64,000 bases of DNA from an uncultured Allomuricauda sp. (lineage in GTDB: Bacteria; Bacteroidota; Bacteroidia; Flavobacteriales; Flavobacteriaceae), in the NCBI RefSeq assembly GCF_947499585.1, contig NZ_CANMOO010000001.1:496001-560000 (forward strand), given 5' to 3'. The notes below the pieces were generated by a model. That model was not told the origin of the DNA. It saw nothing but the letters and a program-made list of their open reading frames with translations, and made no database searches. The translations under genes were made by a program, and so were the position numbers. This document shows positions 43,202 to 53,610 of the stretch, piece by piece; positions within the stretch are counted from its first letter, which is position 1; each line of letters begins with the position of its first letter.

Positions 43202-46200
43202 ATGAAAAAAACCAAATTTTCCCACAAAGTGATGGCTGTGTTTTTAACAATGGCCTTCTTACCAAGTTTACTGCCGGTAAACATGTTATTGGCCTCCAAC
43301 AATGGCCCAACAACACCAGAAGCTACAAGTTTTGAACCTGTAGATGCAACCGATATGGTAAATCTATCAACTGGCGATCTAAGTTATGTACTGCCATTAA
43401 TGAACGTGCCTTCCCCAGAAGGAGGGTATCCTTTGGCGCTAGCATACCATGCAGGAATTGCTATGGACCAAGAAGCCTCATGGGTGGGACTTGGATGGAA
43501 TCTAAACCCAGGGGCTATAAATAGATCGGTCAATGGATATCCAGATGATTACAATTCTGCTTTATTGACCGAATATTTTTATGATGAAGGAGGGCAGGAA
43601 GAAATTTATTCTTTGTCGGCTGGTTTTACCTCTACTGGTGGAGTATCAGTAGGACTTGGACTCTCATGGGGAAGCAATTTGAGTCTGGGAGGTACTGTCA
43701 GTATTGGATTTGGCTATGACTTAACACAAGGAGGAGGTAAGGGCAGTATAGGTGGAAGCCTTTCCGTAGGCAGAAATAACGGATTTAGTTTGGGAGGAAC
43801 AACTGCTGGAGGCTTGTCATTAGGAGCGAGCGTTTCTCCTGGTGGCGTAAATGGTTCAATAGGCATTAAAAATGATGCTGGTTTTAATATAGGAGCATCC
43901 TCTTCGGGAAGCTTGAATTTGGGATATAACGGGAATACAGGAAGCGAAAACAAAAGTTATGTAGGTGTTAGTCTATCCTCTTCTGGAGTAGGTATAAATG
44001 GAGGAGTAACCAATAAAACCGGAAACAACGTAGATGGAGGAGCAGGTGTGGGCTTACAACTTGCATTTAGCAATACGGTAAAAATGGGTGACTATGTAAC
44101 CAAATCAAGCGGCTATAACATCCCATTGATACTTCCCACTCCAATAGGTTTCTTTAGTCTTTCTTTTGGAAAGCAAAAATTCCGTTACTTTTTGGGTAAA
44201 AAAGATGTTAACTATGTGAATGGCCCTTTGTTCTTTAATAACGGCACTTACGATAAGACAGCCTTTAGAGTGAGCTGTTATAATTACGATTCGAATAGTG
44301 GTAGTATTCCTTGTTTTAATGGAATAGCCTATTCCCAAACTGAGATTAATCAACTTGAACAGGGTTGCGATGTCTGTTATACAACAGAAATTATAAATAA
44401 TGAATCCTTTATGGATATCAATGAGTTTTCTATTGACAATGAGTTAATAGCTTCTTCCACTGATGTGACTTTTAACAATCCAGTTTTCCCAAATTATGAT
44501 AGCTATAATGTGCAAGCCCAAGGTTTGTCTGGAGGCATGTCTTCCAGATTATATGAAAATGGTGCTTTATTTGGACTTTCTAATAAAGAAAATAGTAAAG
44601 GTGAAATGCTCAACTATGGAATTAATGGTTCAACCACTGCGCCTCCATCTCACACCCAATTTACGCAGACACCCAATTTCTATTTTGACAATGAGATAGG
44701 GACCTATTTAAATGTAAGTGATGTTATTTTAAGCTCATCAACTTCAAATAAGAATATTATCACAGATTATTTTGTCAGTTATAATAACAATACACTCCCT
44801 AGGAGAAAGACATCCAACTACATTGAATATTTTACCAATGCAGAGATTTTAGATAATTATAGTGCCGTTAGAGGCAAGGGATATTTAAAACCTTCTAATA
44901 CAGGATTCAATAGGAGCAACAAACCACTTCAAGGTATTGGAGCTTTTAAGATTACGGCTGCAGATGGTAAAACCTACCATTACTCATTGCCAGTGTACAA
45001 TCATGAGACCATAACAAGAACATTTGGCATTGTAAAAAATAATGACAACAGTCCAAAGACAGAAAGTGATTCCTATTTTGAAAAGCGCCAATTGGAACCT
45101 TATGCAACACATTGGTTACTAACCGCGGTCACCGGACCAGATTATGTCGACAAAAATGGCAATGGCTATGCAGATGGCAATGACTATGGATACTGGACGA
45201 ACTTTGAATACGGTAAATGGTCAGATGCCTTTACATGGCAATCACCATATGGGGAAGAACATTTGATAAACCCTGATGATAATGATATCAAAACATGGAT
45301 CAAAGGGAGAAAAGAAATGTACTATTTGGATAAGGTGAAAACAAGAACACATACCGCCTTATTTGTTAAGGAAGAACGCATGGATGGTAGATCAGTGGAG
45401 TGGACATACAATTCGGTTTCACATATTGATGATTTAGATCAAACCAGTAGTAATTATGTAAACAGGTTTACAATACCAGCACAAAATCAATTACGTCTTA
45501 AGAAAATAATTTTAGTAAAAGAGGAAGAAGATTCCTTAAGTAAAAGTTATGGTCCTTCATCATCCCAAAACTATACACTTCTATATAATGACTCCCAAAA
45601 ACCAAGCGAAACAGTCTATATAAATCTGATGGACAATGTTTTGGATACCGGGGATAATATATCCAGCATTCAAAACAAAACAATTAAAAGCATAGACTTT
45701 AATTACGACAATAGCTTGGTGCGAGGAGCACCCAATGCTTTGAGTAGTTTTGGAAGGACTACATTATTGGGTGTTAGTTTTAATGGAAAACAAGATGTCC
45801 AATTATTACCTCCGTATAAATTTGATTATCAATCCAGTACGCTTAGTTTTAAAAACGATAGAGAAGACAATTATGGGTATTATGAAAATTTAAATGATGC
45901 TTGGTCATTAAGAACTATAAATACCCCAGAAGGAGGAAAGTTGGAAATTGAATATGAGACGAATAAATTTAAGAGTATTACCAATAGGGTAGAGTTTACA
46001 GATTCTGGACAATATATTTCTGAATTCAATTCTAACAATTTTAATACTACTGTAATCAAGTTAACCAACAATACCTCGGATGATCTGGGTGTCTTGGTGA
46101 ACGATAAGGTGAGTATTAATTATTCCAGACAAGAATGTGTAGGTGCAAATTCAACAGTTACATACTCGTATGATGGAATTGGAACCGTTGACAGTGTATT

Positions 46201-48565
46201 GGGCTCTAATGTTTATTTGGTGTCGCCTGACGGTTCCCAGACCGTGGAAACAGCTCAATTCCCATGTTATGGTATTAGCCATAGTCCAAAAAACAGTGTT
46301 GAGGTAACCTATTACCCTAGAACATCAACCTTATATGAACAGGGCGGTATTAGAACCAAATCTATAACAGCTACAGATGGAAGTAATACCTATAAAACAA
46401 CCTATTCGTATGGCGAAAATAAAAGCGGGTGGGGTTATGTGAGTTATTTACCATTTGATGCTGACCAACAGTTGGAAATTCCTTATAGCGCAGAGCTGCC
46501 AGCACCACGGGTGATGTATGAATATGTTTCTGTGGAAACTGAAGCTAACGGGCAACCTTCATTAGTAGAGACTGTTTATAAATTTAATGTAATGAAGGAG
46601 AAATCCCAAACCGCGATAAAGTATGGGGATTTCTATGAAATAGTAAAAACGCGAGATAACACATATACCAATTTTTCCAATAGAGAAATTGATATTAAAG
46701 GGTATCAAGTAAAAGATAATTTAGCGTCTATTGGGCAACTTTTGGAAGTAAAAACCTTGAATAAGCAGTCTCAGGTTTTGGGGAAAATGGTCAATGAATA
46801 TTACACCACCCAAAACGTACCCACCTGGCAGGGCAAAGAATCGTATCAATCTTATAAAGAAGTAACAGGAGGCGTACAAGACAAATGGTTGATTAATAGC
46901 TCTTCAAGAATAAAGTATCCCAACATGTTGAAATCAACTAAAGAGTACAATGGTGGATATGCCTATACCACAGAGTTTAAGGATTTAGATTTAGTAACGG
47001 GTGAAGCCACTAGAATTAAAACCACTTCAGCAAGAGGAGAAGAAATGAATGTGATCAATACCCCAGCATATACCATAGCAGCATATGCCGAAATGGGAAG
47101 CAAAGTTGATAATGTCAACAACAAAAATATGTTGGTGCAAAATGCTGTGAGCAAAACTTATTATAATGGTGTTTCTGATTTGGTTTCCGTTGGCATCACA
47201 ACTTGGAAACCTTATGAATATAGTAACTCTGAGTTAGTGGGTGATCCACCAAACCAAACAACGCTTACAACCTATCATAATGTTTGGCGAAAACACAAGA
47301 ATTATGCTTGGCAAGGAGTGATTAATGCACAAGGAATTTTAACCGGTTTCAATGACACTAACAATGATGGTTTTGACTGGTCTCTAGAAGTGAATGACCA
47401 AGATGTGCAACAAAGTTCTGAGTGGAAGCAACTTTCTGAAATCACTGCTTATGATTTCTATTCTAATCCACTTGAAGTGATGGACGTTAATGGGAATTTA
47501 GCTGCTTCAAAAAGGGGGGATGGTGATTCCAAAGTTTTTGCGAGCGCTAGTACAGGAAAGAACAAATTCTTTTATTCTGGAGCAGAGGATTTAGATAGTG
47601 GTTTCTTCTCAGGCGGCGTGCAAAGAGGCACATCCTCTTTGTCAACAACTGCACATACAGGGTCACACGCACTTCAGGTAGATTCTGGAGAATCGGCTTT
47701 CCAAGTATCGGTAGAAAATGGGTCTGGAGCCACTAGAGGATATAAGATTTCTTTATGGGCACTTACTAGTACATATAGTAATGTAAGGGTTAATGTTGGG
47801 GGGTCAACAATAACATTTGATCCAGATGAGGTGATATCTGCAGGAAATTGGACACAATTAAATTTCTATACAGATATTCAAAATACCAAGACAGTTTATG
47901 CTACTGCTTCTGGTAGTACGGTTACTATAGATGATTTTAGAGTCCATCCTGTTGAGGTGGATATGACGTCTTATGTATACAATGATTGGGATGAGTTAAT
48001 AGCTATTCTTGGGAGAACAAATCTGGCCACAAAATTTGAATATGATGAAGTGGGAAGACTAATAAGAACCTTTGCAGAAATTGGGAACACTCCTTCTTTT
48101 ACTGGAGGGTTTAAAAAAGTAAGCGAAAATAAGTACAATCACAAAGTTACCAACGAGCTTGATAATAATGGTAATGGCGTAATTGACAATAATGAAGGCT
48201 TTAGTGATGTGCAAATATCACAATCAGCCTCCAATGGATACTCAAATACGGGTGTGCTTACAACATTACCAAGTGGTGGATCTGGAAACTATCAATATAG
48301 TTACGCCCAAGGTTTTGTTACTTCTAACGCGGAGGTTACTGCCCTTAACAATTATGGTTCGCAAACCACAAACAATCAAATTACGGTTAACGCTACTATC
48401 CCCTGTACAGGAGGTTCATATGGTTATAATGCATACGCAGTAAAAGTGAAGGTACGTGATGTAGTAAGCGGGGAACAAAAAATTGCTACCGCATACTTTA
48501 ATAAGGGCTGTTCTGATAATGGTGGCGGTAATAATGGTGGTGGTAATCAAGGCGGTAATCAATAA
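43202..48565 (+). CDS. 1787-residue YD-repeat-related shell protein
   Basis: I take the ATG at 43202 (MKKTKFSHKV), which yields a proper Sec signal; an in-frame ATG at 43175 lies in the previous gene. The N-terminus has VNLSTGDLSYVLPLMNVPSP and YHAGIAMDQEASWVGLGWNL, the opening of SpvB/TcdB-like and Rhs shell proteins in Bacteroidota. A Gly/Ser-rich repeat stretch (about 150-260), a long beta region, a CBM-like domain (about 1470-1570) and a single YD-repeat unit (YDEVGRLIRTF, about 1610) follow. It ends in a Gly/Asn tail. Next to the Rhs gene, it may form a joint shell, like TcB with TcC; that is inference. Confidence 0.75.
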   Translation: MKKTKFSHKVMAVFLTMAFLPSLLPVNMLLASNNGPTTPEATSFEPVDATDMVNLSTGDLSYVLPLMNVPSPEGGYPLALAYHAGIAMDQEASWVGLGWNLNPGAINRSVNGYPDDYNSALLTEYFYDEGGQEEIYSLSAGFTSTGGVSVGLGLSWGSNLSLGGTVSIGFGYDLTQGGGKGSIGGSLSVGRNNGFSLGGTTAGGLSLGASVSPGGVNGSIGIKNDAGFNIGASSSGSLNLGYNGNTGSENKSYVGVSLSSSGVGINGGVTNKTGNNVDGGAGVGLQLAFSNTVKMGDYVTKSSGYNIPLILPTPIGFFSLSFGKQKFRYFLGKKDVNYVNGPLFFNNGTYDKTAFRVSCYNYDSNSGSIPCFNGIAYSQTEINQLEQGCDVCYTTEIINNESFMDINEFSIDNELIASSTDVTFNNPVFPNYDSYNVQAQGLSGGMSSRLYENGALFGLSNKENSKGEMLNYGINGSTTAPPSHTQFTQTPNFYFDNEIGTYLNVSDVILSSSTSNKNIITDYFVSYNNNTLPRRKTSNYIEYFTNAEILDNYSAVRGKGYLKPSNTGFNRSNKPLQGIGAFKITAADGKTYHYSLPVYNHETITRTFGIVKNNDNSPKTESDSYFEKRQLEPYATHWLLTAVTGPDYVDKNGNGYADGNDYGYWTNFEYGKWSDAFTWQSPYGEEHLINPDDNDIKTWIKGRKEMYYLDKVKTRTHTALFVKEERMDGRSVEWTYNSVSHIDDLDQTSSNYVNRFTIPAQNQLRLKKIILVKEEEDSLSKSYGPSSSQNYTLLYNDSQKPSETVYINLMDNVLDTGDNISSIQNKTIKSIDFNYDNSLVRGAPNALSSFGRTTLLGVSFNGKQDVQLLPPYKFDYQSSTLSFKNDREDNYGYYENLNDAWSLRTINTPEGGKLEIEYETNKFKSITNRVEFTDSGQYISEFNSNNFNTTVIKLTNNTSDDLGVLVNDKVSINYSRQECVGANSTVTYSYDGIGTVDSVLGSNVYLVSPDGSQTVETAQFPCYGISHSPKNSVEVTYYPRTSTLYEQGGIRTKSITATDGSNTYKTTYSYGENKSGWGYVSYLPFDADQQLEIPYSAELPAPRVMYEYVSVETEANGQPSLVETVYKFNVMKEKSQTAIKYGDFYEIVKTRDNTYTNFSNREIDIKGYQVKDNLASIGQLLEVKTLNKQSQVLGKMVNEYYTTQNVPTWQGKESYQSYKEVTGGVQDKWLINSSSRIKYPNMLKSTKEYNGGYAYTTEFKDLDLVTGEATRIKTTSARGEEMNVINTPAYTIAAYAEMGSKVDNVNNKNMLVQNAVSKTYYNGVSDLVSVGITTWKPYEYSNSELVGDPPNQTTLTTYHNVWRKHKNYAWQGVINAQGILTGFNDTNNDGFDWSLEVNDQDVQQSSEWKQLSEITAYDFYSNPLEVMDVNGNLAASKRGDGDSKVFASASTGKNKFFYSGAEDLDSGFFSGGVQRGTSSLSTTAHTGSHALQVDSGESAFQVSVENGSGATRGYKISLWALTSTYSNVRVNVGGSTITFDPDEVISAGNWTQLNFYTDIQNTKTVYATASGSTVTIDDFRVHPVEVDMTSYVYNDWDELIAILGRTNLATKFEYDEVGRLIRTFAEIGNTPSFTGGFKKVSENKYNHKVTNELDNNGNGVIDNNEGFSDVQISQSASNGYSNTGVLTTLPSGGSGNYQYSYAQGFVTSNAEVTALNNYGSQTTNNQITVNATIPCTGGSYGYNAYAVKVKVRDVVSGEQKIATAYFNKGCSDNGGGNNGGGNQGGNQ

Positions 48566-48610
48566 ACGCATATTGGCAAATTATAAACAGAAATAAATAA
48601 AATTTACAAC

Positions 48611-51600
48611 ATGAAAAAAATACTAATGTTTATGTTCATTTTTGGACTGTTTTGTGGGAACATGGTCTTTGCCCAAACGGGACCAGGAGATTGCCCCGGG
48701 GGATGTTTTGACGAGGGACCTACTGGGCCTGTATGCGGTAAAGAAGGATATTATGACGGTGATGGCGATGGCTTTGGAGCAGGTACAAAAAGATGTTACT
48801 TCCCTGGAGACAGTGGTTATGTGAGTCAAGGAGGGGATTGTAATGATAGTAGTGCCAGCACCTACCCTAGAAGGTTTTATCTAGATTTGGATGGTGATGG
48901 TTATGGTAGGTCTACAAGCACACTTATTTGCCAAAGTTCGACAACCCCGCCATCTGGATATGCAGATAACAGGAACGATTGTGATGATGGAAACGCTAGT
49001 ATCACCATAAAGAAAAATTGGTTTGAAGATGCGGACAATGATACCTTTGGCCTTTCATCAACAGTATATTTTGGTTGCCAGGCTCCGGCAGGGATGCTGA
49101 ATCCTGTTAATGTGGGAGGAGACTATGATGATGGCGATGACGAGATAACCAATATTCAACCCCGTACCTTTTATTTTGATTTTGATGGTGATAACTATGG
49201 TGTCAGTTCTAACACAGTGTACAAGAGTTTTGCGACAACCGGATATGTAGAGAATGCTGGGGATTGCGATGATAGTGATAGTGATATTAACCCTAATACG
49301 GTTTGGTATTTAGACGCAGATAGTGATGGATTGGGAGCAACCTCACCTCATAATAAAGTACAGTGTACACAACCTCCAGGTGATTCCAATGGCACCTATG
49401 TGCTCAATGACAATGATCTTTGCCCCAGTATAAATGGACCTTTGGCCAATAATGGCTGCACCACCCAAAACCCGTTAGTGGTCAATGATTTGGATAAAAA
49501 CTGGGTATGGTCCATAGCTTTTGATGCTGACGGCAATATAAAAGGGAATGGGATCAACTATTTTGATGAGTTGGGTAAAGCCACCCAAACACAAAGTCTG
49601 GATATAAAAACAGGACAAATTTGGGCCACACAAACCATGTACGATTCCTATGGAAGACCGGCCTTAAGTACTCTGGGAGCTCCAATTGGCATTAATGGTA
49701 ATTTTGAATATAAAGACAACTTTATGTTGGACAGTGGCGGTAGCCCATATTCCAATGACGATTTTGAGAGCAATCCAGAAAGTCCATCAACAGTAAATGC
49801 CCAGAACAACACCTTGGGATGGTATTATAGCAGCAGTAATACACGAGAACCCTATCAGGATGTTACTTCCTATCCTTTTTCCAGAACCATTTACAGTGAG
49901 TTAAACCCAGGAACTCCTTTAAAATCCATTGGAGGAAACAAAATAAACAATGAATGGCCACAGGGGTACACCTTTACCATGCAGGCAGGCGATGAATTGT
50001 CTCAAAGTGTTGCTTTTGGAGATGTTGGCTATTCCAGTGCAAACTATAAAATTTTAAAGACCATTAGCAGAGATTTGCACGGAGTGGAAAATGTGGTGTT
50101 TGCGGATGCAGATGGAAAAGTGTTGGCCGCTGCCAGAAGCGGGGGCACGGCATCAAGAACAGGAACCATAACCATAGGTGACTTGGGCTATGTAGATGTT
50201 CATGTTCCTTCTGGCACAAGTATGGGTTTTACGGTAAGCACAAATGGATATACCGTTACCACACATGATTTAATTACGGAAGGAACGGTTACGGCCTCCA
50301 ACAGCCTGCCCAACGGATTTTATAGGGTATCTGTAAACAATCCCGACACGTACAATCCTGCCAGCCCGGTAACCATTATCTATCATGAAAATTACTATGA
50401 TTATGCCTTAAACGAGTACGATGATGCAGGCCGTTTGGTGTTTTCGTACCAGCCTGTAGCAGGTACTGATGCCGCTAGAAGATCGGAATACCGCTATAAC
50501 AGTTTGGGGCAGCTTATTTTTACCAAAAGCCCAGATGAGGGTGAGGTAGAGTTTCGATACCGCAATGATGGCCAAATACGGTTCTCACAAAACGAGGTGC
50601 AAAAACTGGCCAATGAGTTTTCATATACCAATTATGATCCATACGGTAGGCCTGAAGAGAGTGGGGTACTACAAAGTACCACCTTTGCTACGGCCAATGT
50701 AGATGGTGCCCTGCCATCTGGTACCAAACGCGAGATGATGACTACTTTTTACGATAGTTTCCCCGCTCAATTTAATACATCAACTTATAGTGGAAGGACT
50801 AATCCAACCTTCCTATCGGGCAACGTGGCGGCTACACAGAACGACGAGTGTACTACTTTATGCAGTTATGACGTTTATGGTAGGTTGCTTTGGCTGGCAC
50901 AGAACATCAACGGCATTGGGAGTGTTAAGACTTTGGATTATGAATATCACCCCATAAGCGGCTTAGTCACCAAAGTAATTTATCAAAAAGATGCTTCTGA
51001 TGAATTCATTCACAGATATACCTATAACAATGCCAATGAGTTGATTAAGGTGGAGACTTCCACAGATGACAGTACCTATGTTAACCAAGCAGAATATACG
51101 TATTATGAATCTGGTGTGCTAAAGCGTGTAGAATTGGCCGATGGTGTACAAGGCTTAGATTACGTGTATAATATGGCCGGGCAGCTTAAGGGCATTAACC
51201 ATCCCACGCTGGGCAATAGTTCTTTAGACCCCGGTGGTGACAGTAATGATCTTTTTGGTATGCAAGTGGACTACCATAATGCAGATTACCAAAGAACATT
51301 GGCCAATATTAAGACCACTACCTATGGTACGGACCAGTTAAATGGCAATATTAAGGGTATACGTTGGAACAACGACCCCAATACGTTGGTAAATGGAGAA
51401 GATCGTATCTATAGCTACTCCTATAACCGCAACAATTGGTTAACTGCTGCGGAATACGGTGCCTTTTTGGGCAATGGCAATAGCAATGCCCCGGCCACTG
51501 TTACCAATAACAATACTTATAACAGTGGTAGCGGTACCATAGATTTGGAGGCGACCCAAAGCATTACGCTATCCCCTAATTTTCATGCCCAATCTGGGAG

Positions 51601-53242
51601 TACCTTTACCGCTCGTATTGTAAATACAGATGGTTTTGAAGAAGGGGGCGGGGATTATAATGTTACTGGTATTGAATACGATGCCAACGGAAACATAGGA
51701 CGCCTGATCCGTAATAAACAGACGGAAAGTAATACCAATGCTATGGATGATCTTACCTACAATTATAATGCCGCAAAACCGAACAGATTAACCCATGTGG
51801 ACGATAGCAAAGGGGATGTAGCGGGAGCAGATGATATTGGGGACCAGGCAGCAAATAATTATAGTTATAATGAACTTGGCCAACTTATAGGTAATACGGC
51901 AGAAGGGATTACCTATACCTATAATGCCCAAGGTTTAATAACTGAGGTGAGAGAAAACAGTAATATTCGAGTAAAGTTTTATTATAACGATCGTACCCAT
52001 AGGGTTAAAAAAGAAAGCTACACTACCGGTGGGCAACTCACAGGTACATATTATTATGTACGGGATTTTACAGGAAATGCTACGGCTGTCTACTACCGGC
52101 CCAGTGGAGGAAGTATAAGCTTAACGGAGCAACCGTTGTATGGCAAAAAACGTTTGGGAATGCGCTATGAGGCGGATGACAGTTATGTCTACGAATTGAC
52201 TGATCATTTAGGCAACGTACGCACCCTCTTTAAAAAGAATGGCGCCAACCCAAATTTACAAGGGATTACGGACTATTACCCCTTTGGGATGACCATGCCT
52301 GGCCTAAATACCTTGGCTAATAGCTACCGGTATGCCTTTCAAGGACAAGAAAAGGACGAGGAAACCGGGAAAGAGGCTTTTCAATTACGGTTATGGGATA
52401 GCAGAATAGGAAGGTGGCTTAGTCCAGATCCGGTAGGTGAGTTTGCAAGTCCTTATCTAGGAATGGCAAATAACCCAGCTAATGTTGTTGACCCAGATGG
52501 AGGTTGTACAGATTGTAGTAAGTGTCCTGAAGCTTGCATGAAGGCAGGAGTTACAACCCAAGACATTCTGGACTCTGGAGGTTCTCTGAATATTGTAGAT
52601 TTGGAATTGGTTCCTTATCATATAGAACATCTTGATTTGGTTGTTGCTGGGGGAGGACAAGCATCTAACTATGATGCTTGGTTTGACTATTATATTCAAG
52701 GTTTTGGGGATTATCAAAGATGGTCGACGGGTGAGATTCACAGAAGGGAGTTTGCTGCATCACTAAATCAAGCTGGAAAAGATGTAGGGAAAGTTCTATT
52801 AATAATAGCTGCTCCAGTGGCAGCAGCAGCAGTTGGCCCAGCATTAATTGGGGAAGGTTTTATTACCTTTACTACTCAAAATGCAGGAAGAAATGCGCTT
52901 ATAGATGTCGGTGGTCAATTGATTTCTAATGGCGGAAACATTGGAGAAATAGATATTGTTGATGTTGGTCTAAGTGCTTTTACTAATGGAATTGGTTCCG
53001 CAGTTATAGGAGGAACTGTTAATGTCCATTTAAATGGAGAATACAGAATCAATACTGATGTTTCAACTATTGCAGTTGAGGTTGTCACCTATAAGGCGAT
53101 TGATGGAGTTCATTCCAAAATAGACGGGGTTTTACCTGATGAAATCTTAAGTCCAAGTGGCGAAATATATAAATCTATTTTGAAGTATGGCTCTGAAGGT
53201 GTTATAAATGCAGCAGGTAATCAAATAAATTTTAATGACTAA
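48611..53242 (+). CDS. Rhs-repeat protein with DUF6443-like region, core domain and variable tip
   Basis: 1543 residues. Sec signal (MVFAQ). About 45-240: four MopE-like metal-binding repeats (DGDGDGFG, DLDGDGYG, DADSDGLG with CNDS/CDDG). About 290-360: DUF6443-like region (NYFDELGKATQTQSLD, MYDSYGRPALST). Then YD/Rhs repeats (YDVYGRLLWLAQN, YDANGNIGRLIRN) to the core (LTDHLGNVRTLFKKNG, GKEAFQLRLWDSRIGRWLSP, NVVDPDGG ending about 1297). The last ~246 residues form the tip: a hydrophobic stretch (VLLIIAAPVAAAAVGPALIG) and no nuclease motif I recognise. DNA becomes clearly more AT-rich at the tip, as when Rhs tips are swapped. The next gene overlaps by 8 nt. Confidence 0.88.
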   Translation: MKKILMFMFIFGLFCGNMVFAQTGPGDCPGGCFDEGPTGPVCGKEGYYDGDGDGFGAGTKRCYFPGDSGYVSQGGDCNDSSASTYPRRFYLDLDGDGYGRSTSTLICQSSTTPPSGYADNRNDCDDGNASITIKKNWFEDADNDTFGLSSTVYFGCQAPAGMLNPVNVGGDYDDGDDEITNIQPRTFYFDFDGDNYGVSSNTVYKSFATTGYVENAGDCDDSDSDINPNTVWYLDADSDGLGATSPHNKVQCTQPPGDSNGTYVLNDNDLCPSINGPLANNGCTTQNPLVVNDLDKNWVWSIAFDADGNIKGNGINYFDELGKATQTQSLDIKTGQIWATQTMYDSYGRPALSTLGAPIGINGNFEYKDNFMLDSGGSPYSNDDFESNPESPSTVNAQNNTLGWYYSSSNTREPYQDVTSYPFSRTIYSELNPGTPLKSIGGNKINNEWPQGYTFTMQAGDELSQSVAFGDVGYSSANYKILKTISRDLHGVENVVFADADGKVLAAARSGGTASRTGTITIGDLGYVDVHVPSGTSMGFTVSTNGYTVTTHDLITEGTVTASNSLPNGFYRVSVNNPDTYNPASPVTIIYHENYYDYALNEYDDAGRLVFSYQPVAGTDAARRSEYRYNSLGQLIFTKSPDEGEVEFRYRNDGQIRFSQNEVQKLANEFSYTNYDPYGRPEESGVLQSTTFATANVDGALPSGTKREMMTTFYDSFPAQFNTSTYSGRTNPTFLSGNVAATQNDECTTLCSYDVYGRLLWLAQNINGIGSVKTLDYEYHPISGLVTKVIYQKDASDEFIHRYTYNNANELIKVETSTDDSTYVNQAEYTYYESGVLKRVELADGVQGLDYVYNMAGQLKGINHPTLGNSSLDPGGDSNDLFGMQVDYHNADYQRTLANIKTTTYGTDQLNGNIKGIRWNNDPNTLVNGEDRIYSYSYNRNNWLTAAEYGAFLGNGNSNAPATVTNNNTYNSGSGTIDLEATQSITLSPNFHAQSGSTFTARIVNTDGFEEGGGDYNVTGIEYDANGNIGRLIRNKQTESNTNAMDDLTYNYNAAKPNRLTHVDDSKGDVAGADDIGDQAANNYSYNELGQLIGNTAEGITYTYNAQGLITEVRENSNIRVKFYYNDRTHRVKKESYTTGGQLTGTYYYVRDFTGNATAVYYRPSGGSISLTEQPLYGKKRLGMRYEADDSYVYELTDHLGNVRTLFKKNGANPNLQGITDYYPFGMTMPGLNTLANSYRYAFQGQEKDEETGKEAFQLRLWDSRIGRWLSPDPVGEFASPYLGMANNPANVVDPDGGCTDCSKCPEACMKAGVTTQDILDSGGSLNIVDLELVPYHIEHLDLVVAGGGQASNYDAWFDYYIQGFGDYQRWSTGEIHRREFAASLNQAGKDVGKVLLIIAAPVAAAAVGPALIGEGFITFTTQNAGRNALIDVGGQLISNGGNIGEIDIVDVGLSAFTNGIGSAVIGGTVNVHLNGEYRINTDVSTIAVEVVTYKAIDGVHSKIDGVLPDEILSPSGEIYKSILKYGSEGVINAAGNQINFND

Positions 53243-53594
53243 AAAATCTTTAATAGTATTGATATCAGGCATTCTTATTTTTGTGTCATTTGTTATCTAT
53301 AAAAATTTGGATGAGTCAAATTTGTTGAACAAAGATGGGATAGTTACGACCGGCGAAGTAGTTAAGTTTAGACATTTAAAAAAATCTTCCTATAGATTAT
53401 TTTATAAGTATAAGGTTGACGAAAAGTATTATCAGGGGGCATTGCCTACCATTTTTTTTAAATGTGACAACGAAGGAAAAGCAGGTTGTGTGGGTAATAA
53501 GTTTAATGTTATTTATTCAAAATCTGACCCATCAGTAAGTGATATAAATCTTGAAAAATACAACAGATATAAAGGCATGCATTTATACTATTAA
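53235..53594 (+). CDS. DUF3592-like small membrane protein, possible immunity gene
   Basis: 119 residues: one N-terminal membrane segment (LIVLISGILIFVSFVIY), then TTGEVVKFRHLKKSSYRLFY, YYQGALPT and FNVIYSKSDPSVSDI, a pattern like DUF3592 proteins. The ATG overlaps the end of the Rhs gene, the usual place for a cognate immunity gene, and the composition is as AT-rich as the tip. Function as immunity is inference. Confidence 0.65.
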   Translation: MTKKSLIVLISGILIFVSFVIYKNLDESNLLNKDGIVTTGEVVKFRHLKKSSYRLFYKYKVDEKYYQGALPTIFFKCDNEGKAGCVGNKFNVIYSKSDPSVSDINLEKYNRYKGMHLYY

Positions 53595-53610
53595 TTTTAC
53601 TTTAAAATTT

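Noticed and set aside
43202..53242. T9SS-dependent secretion of the shell and Rhs proteins
   Set aside because: Neither has a type A or CHU_C type B C-terminal domain; both end in tails unlike those of the window's two clear T9SS substrates.
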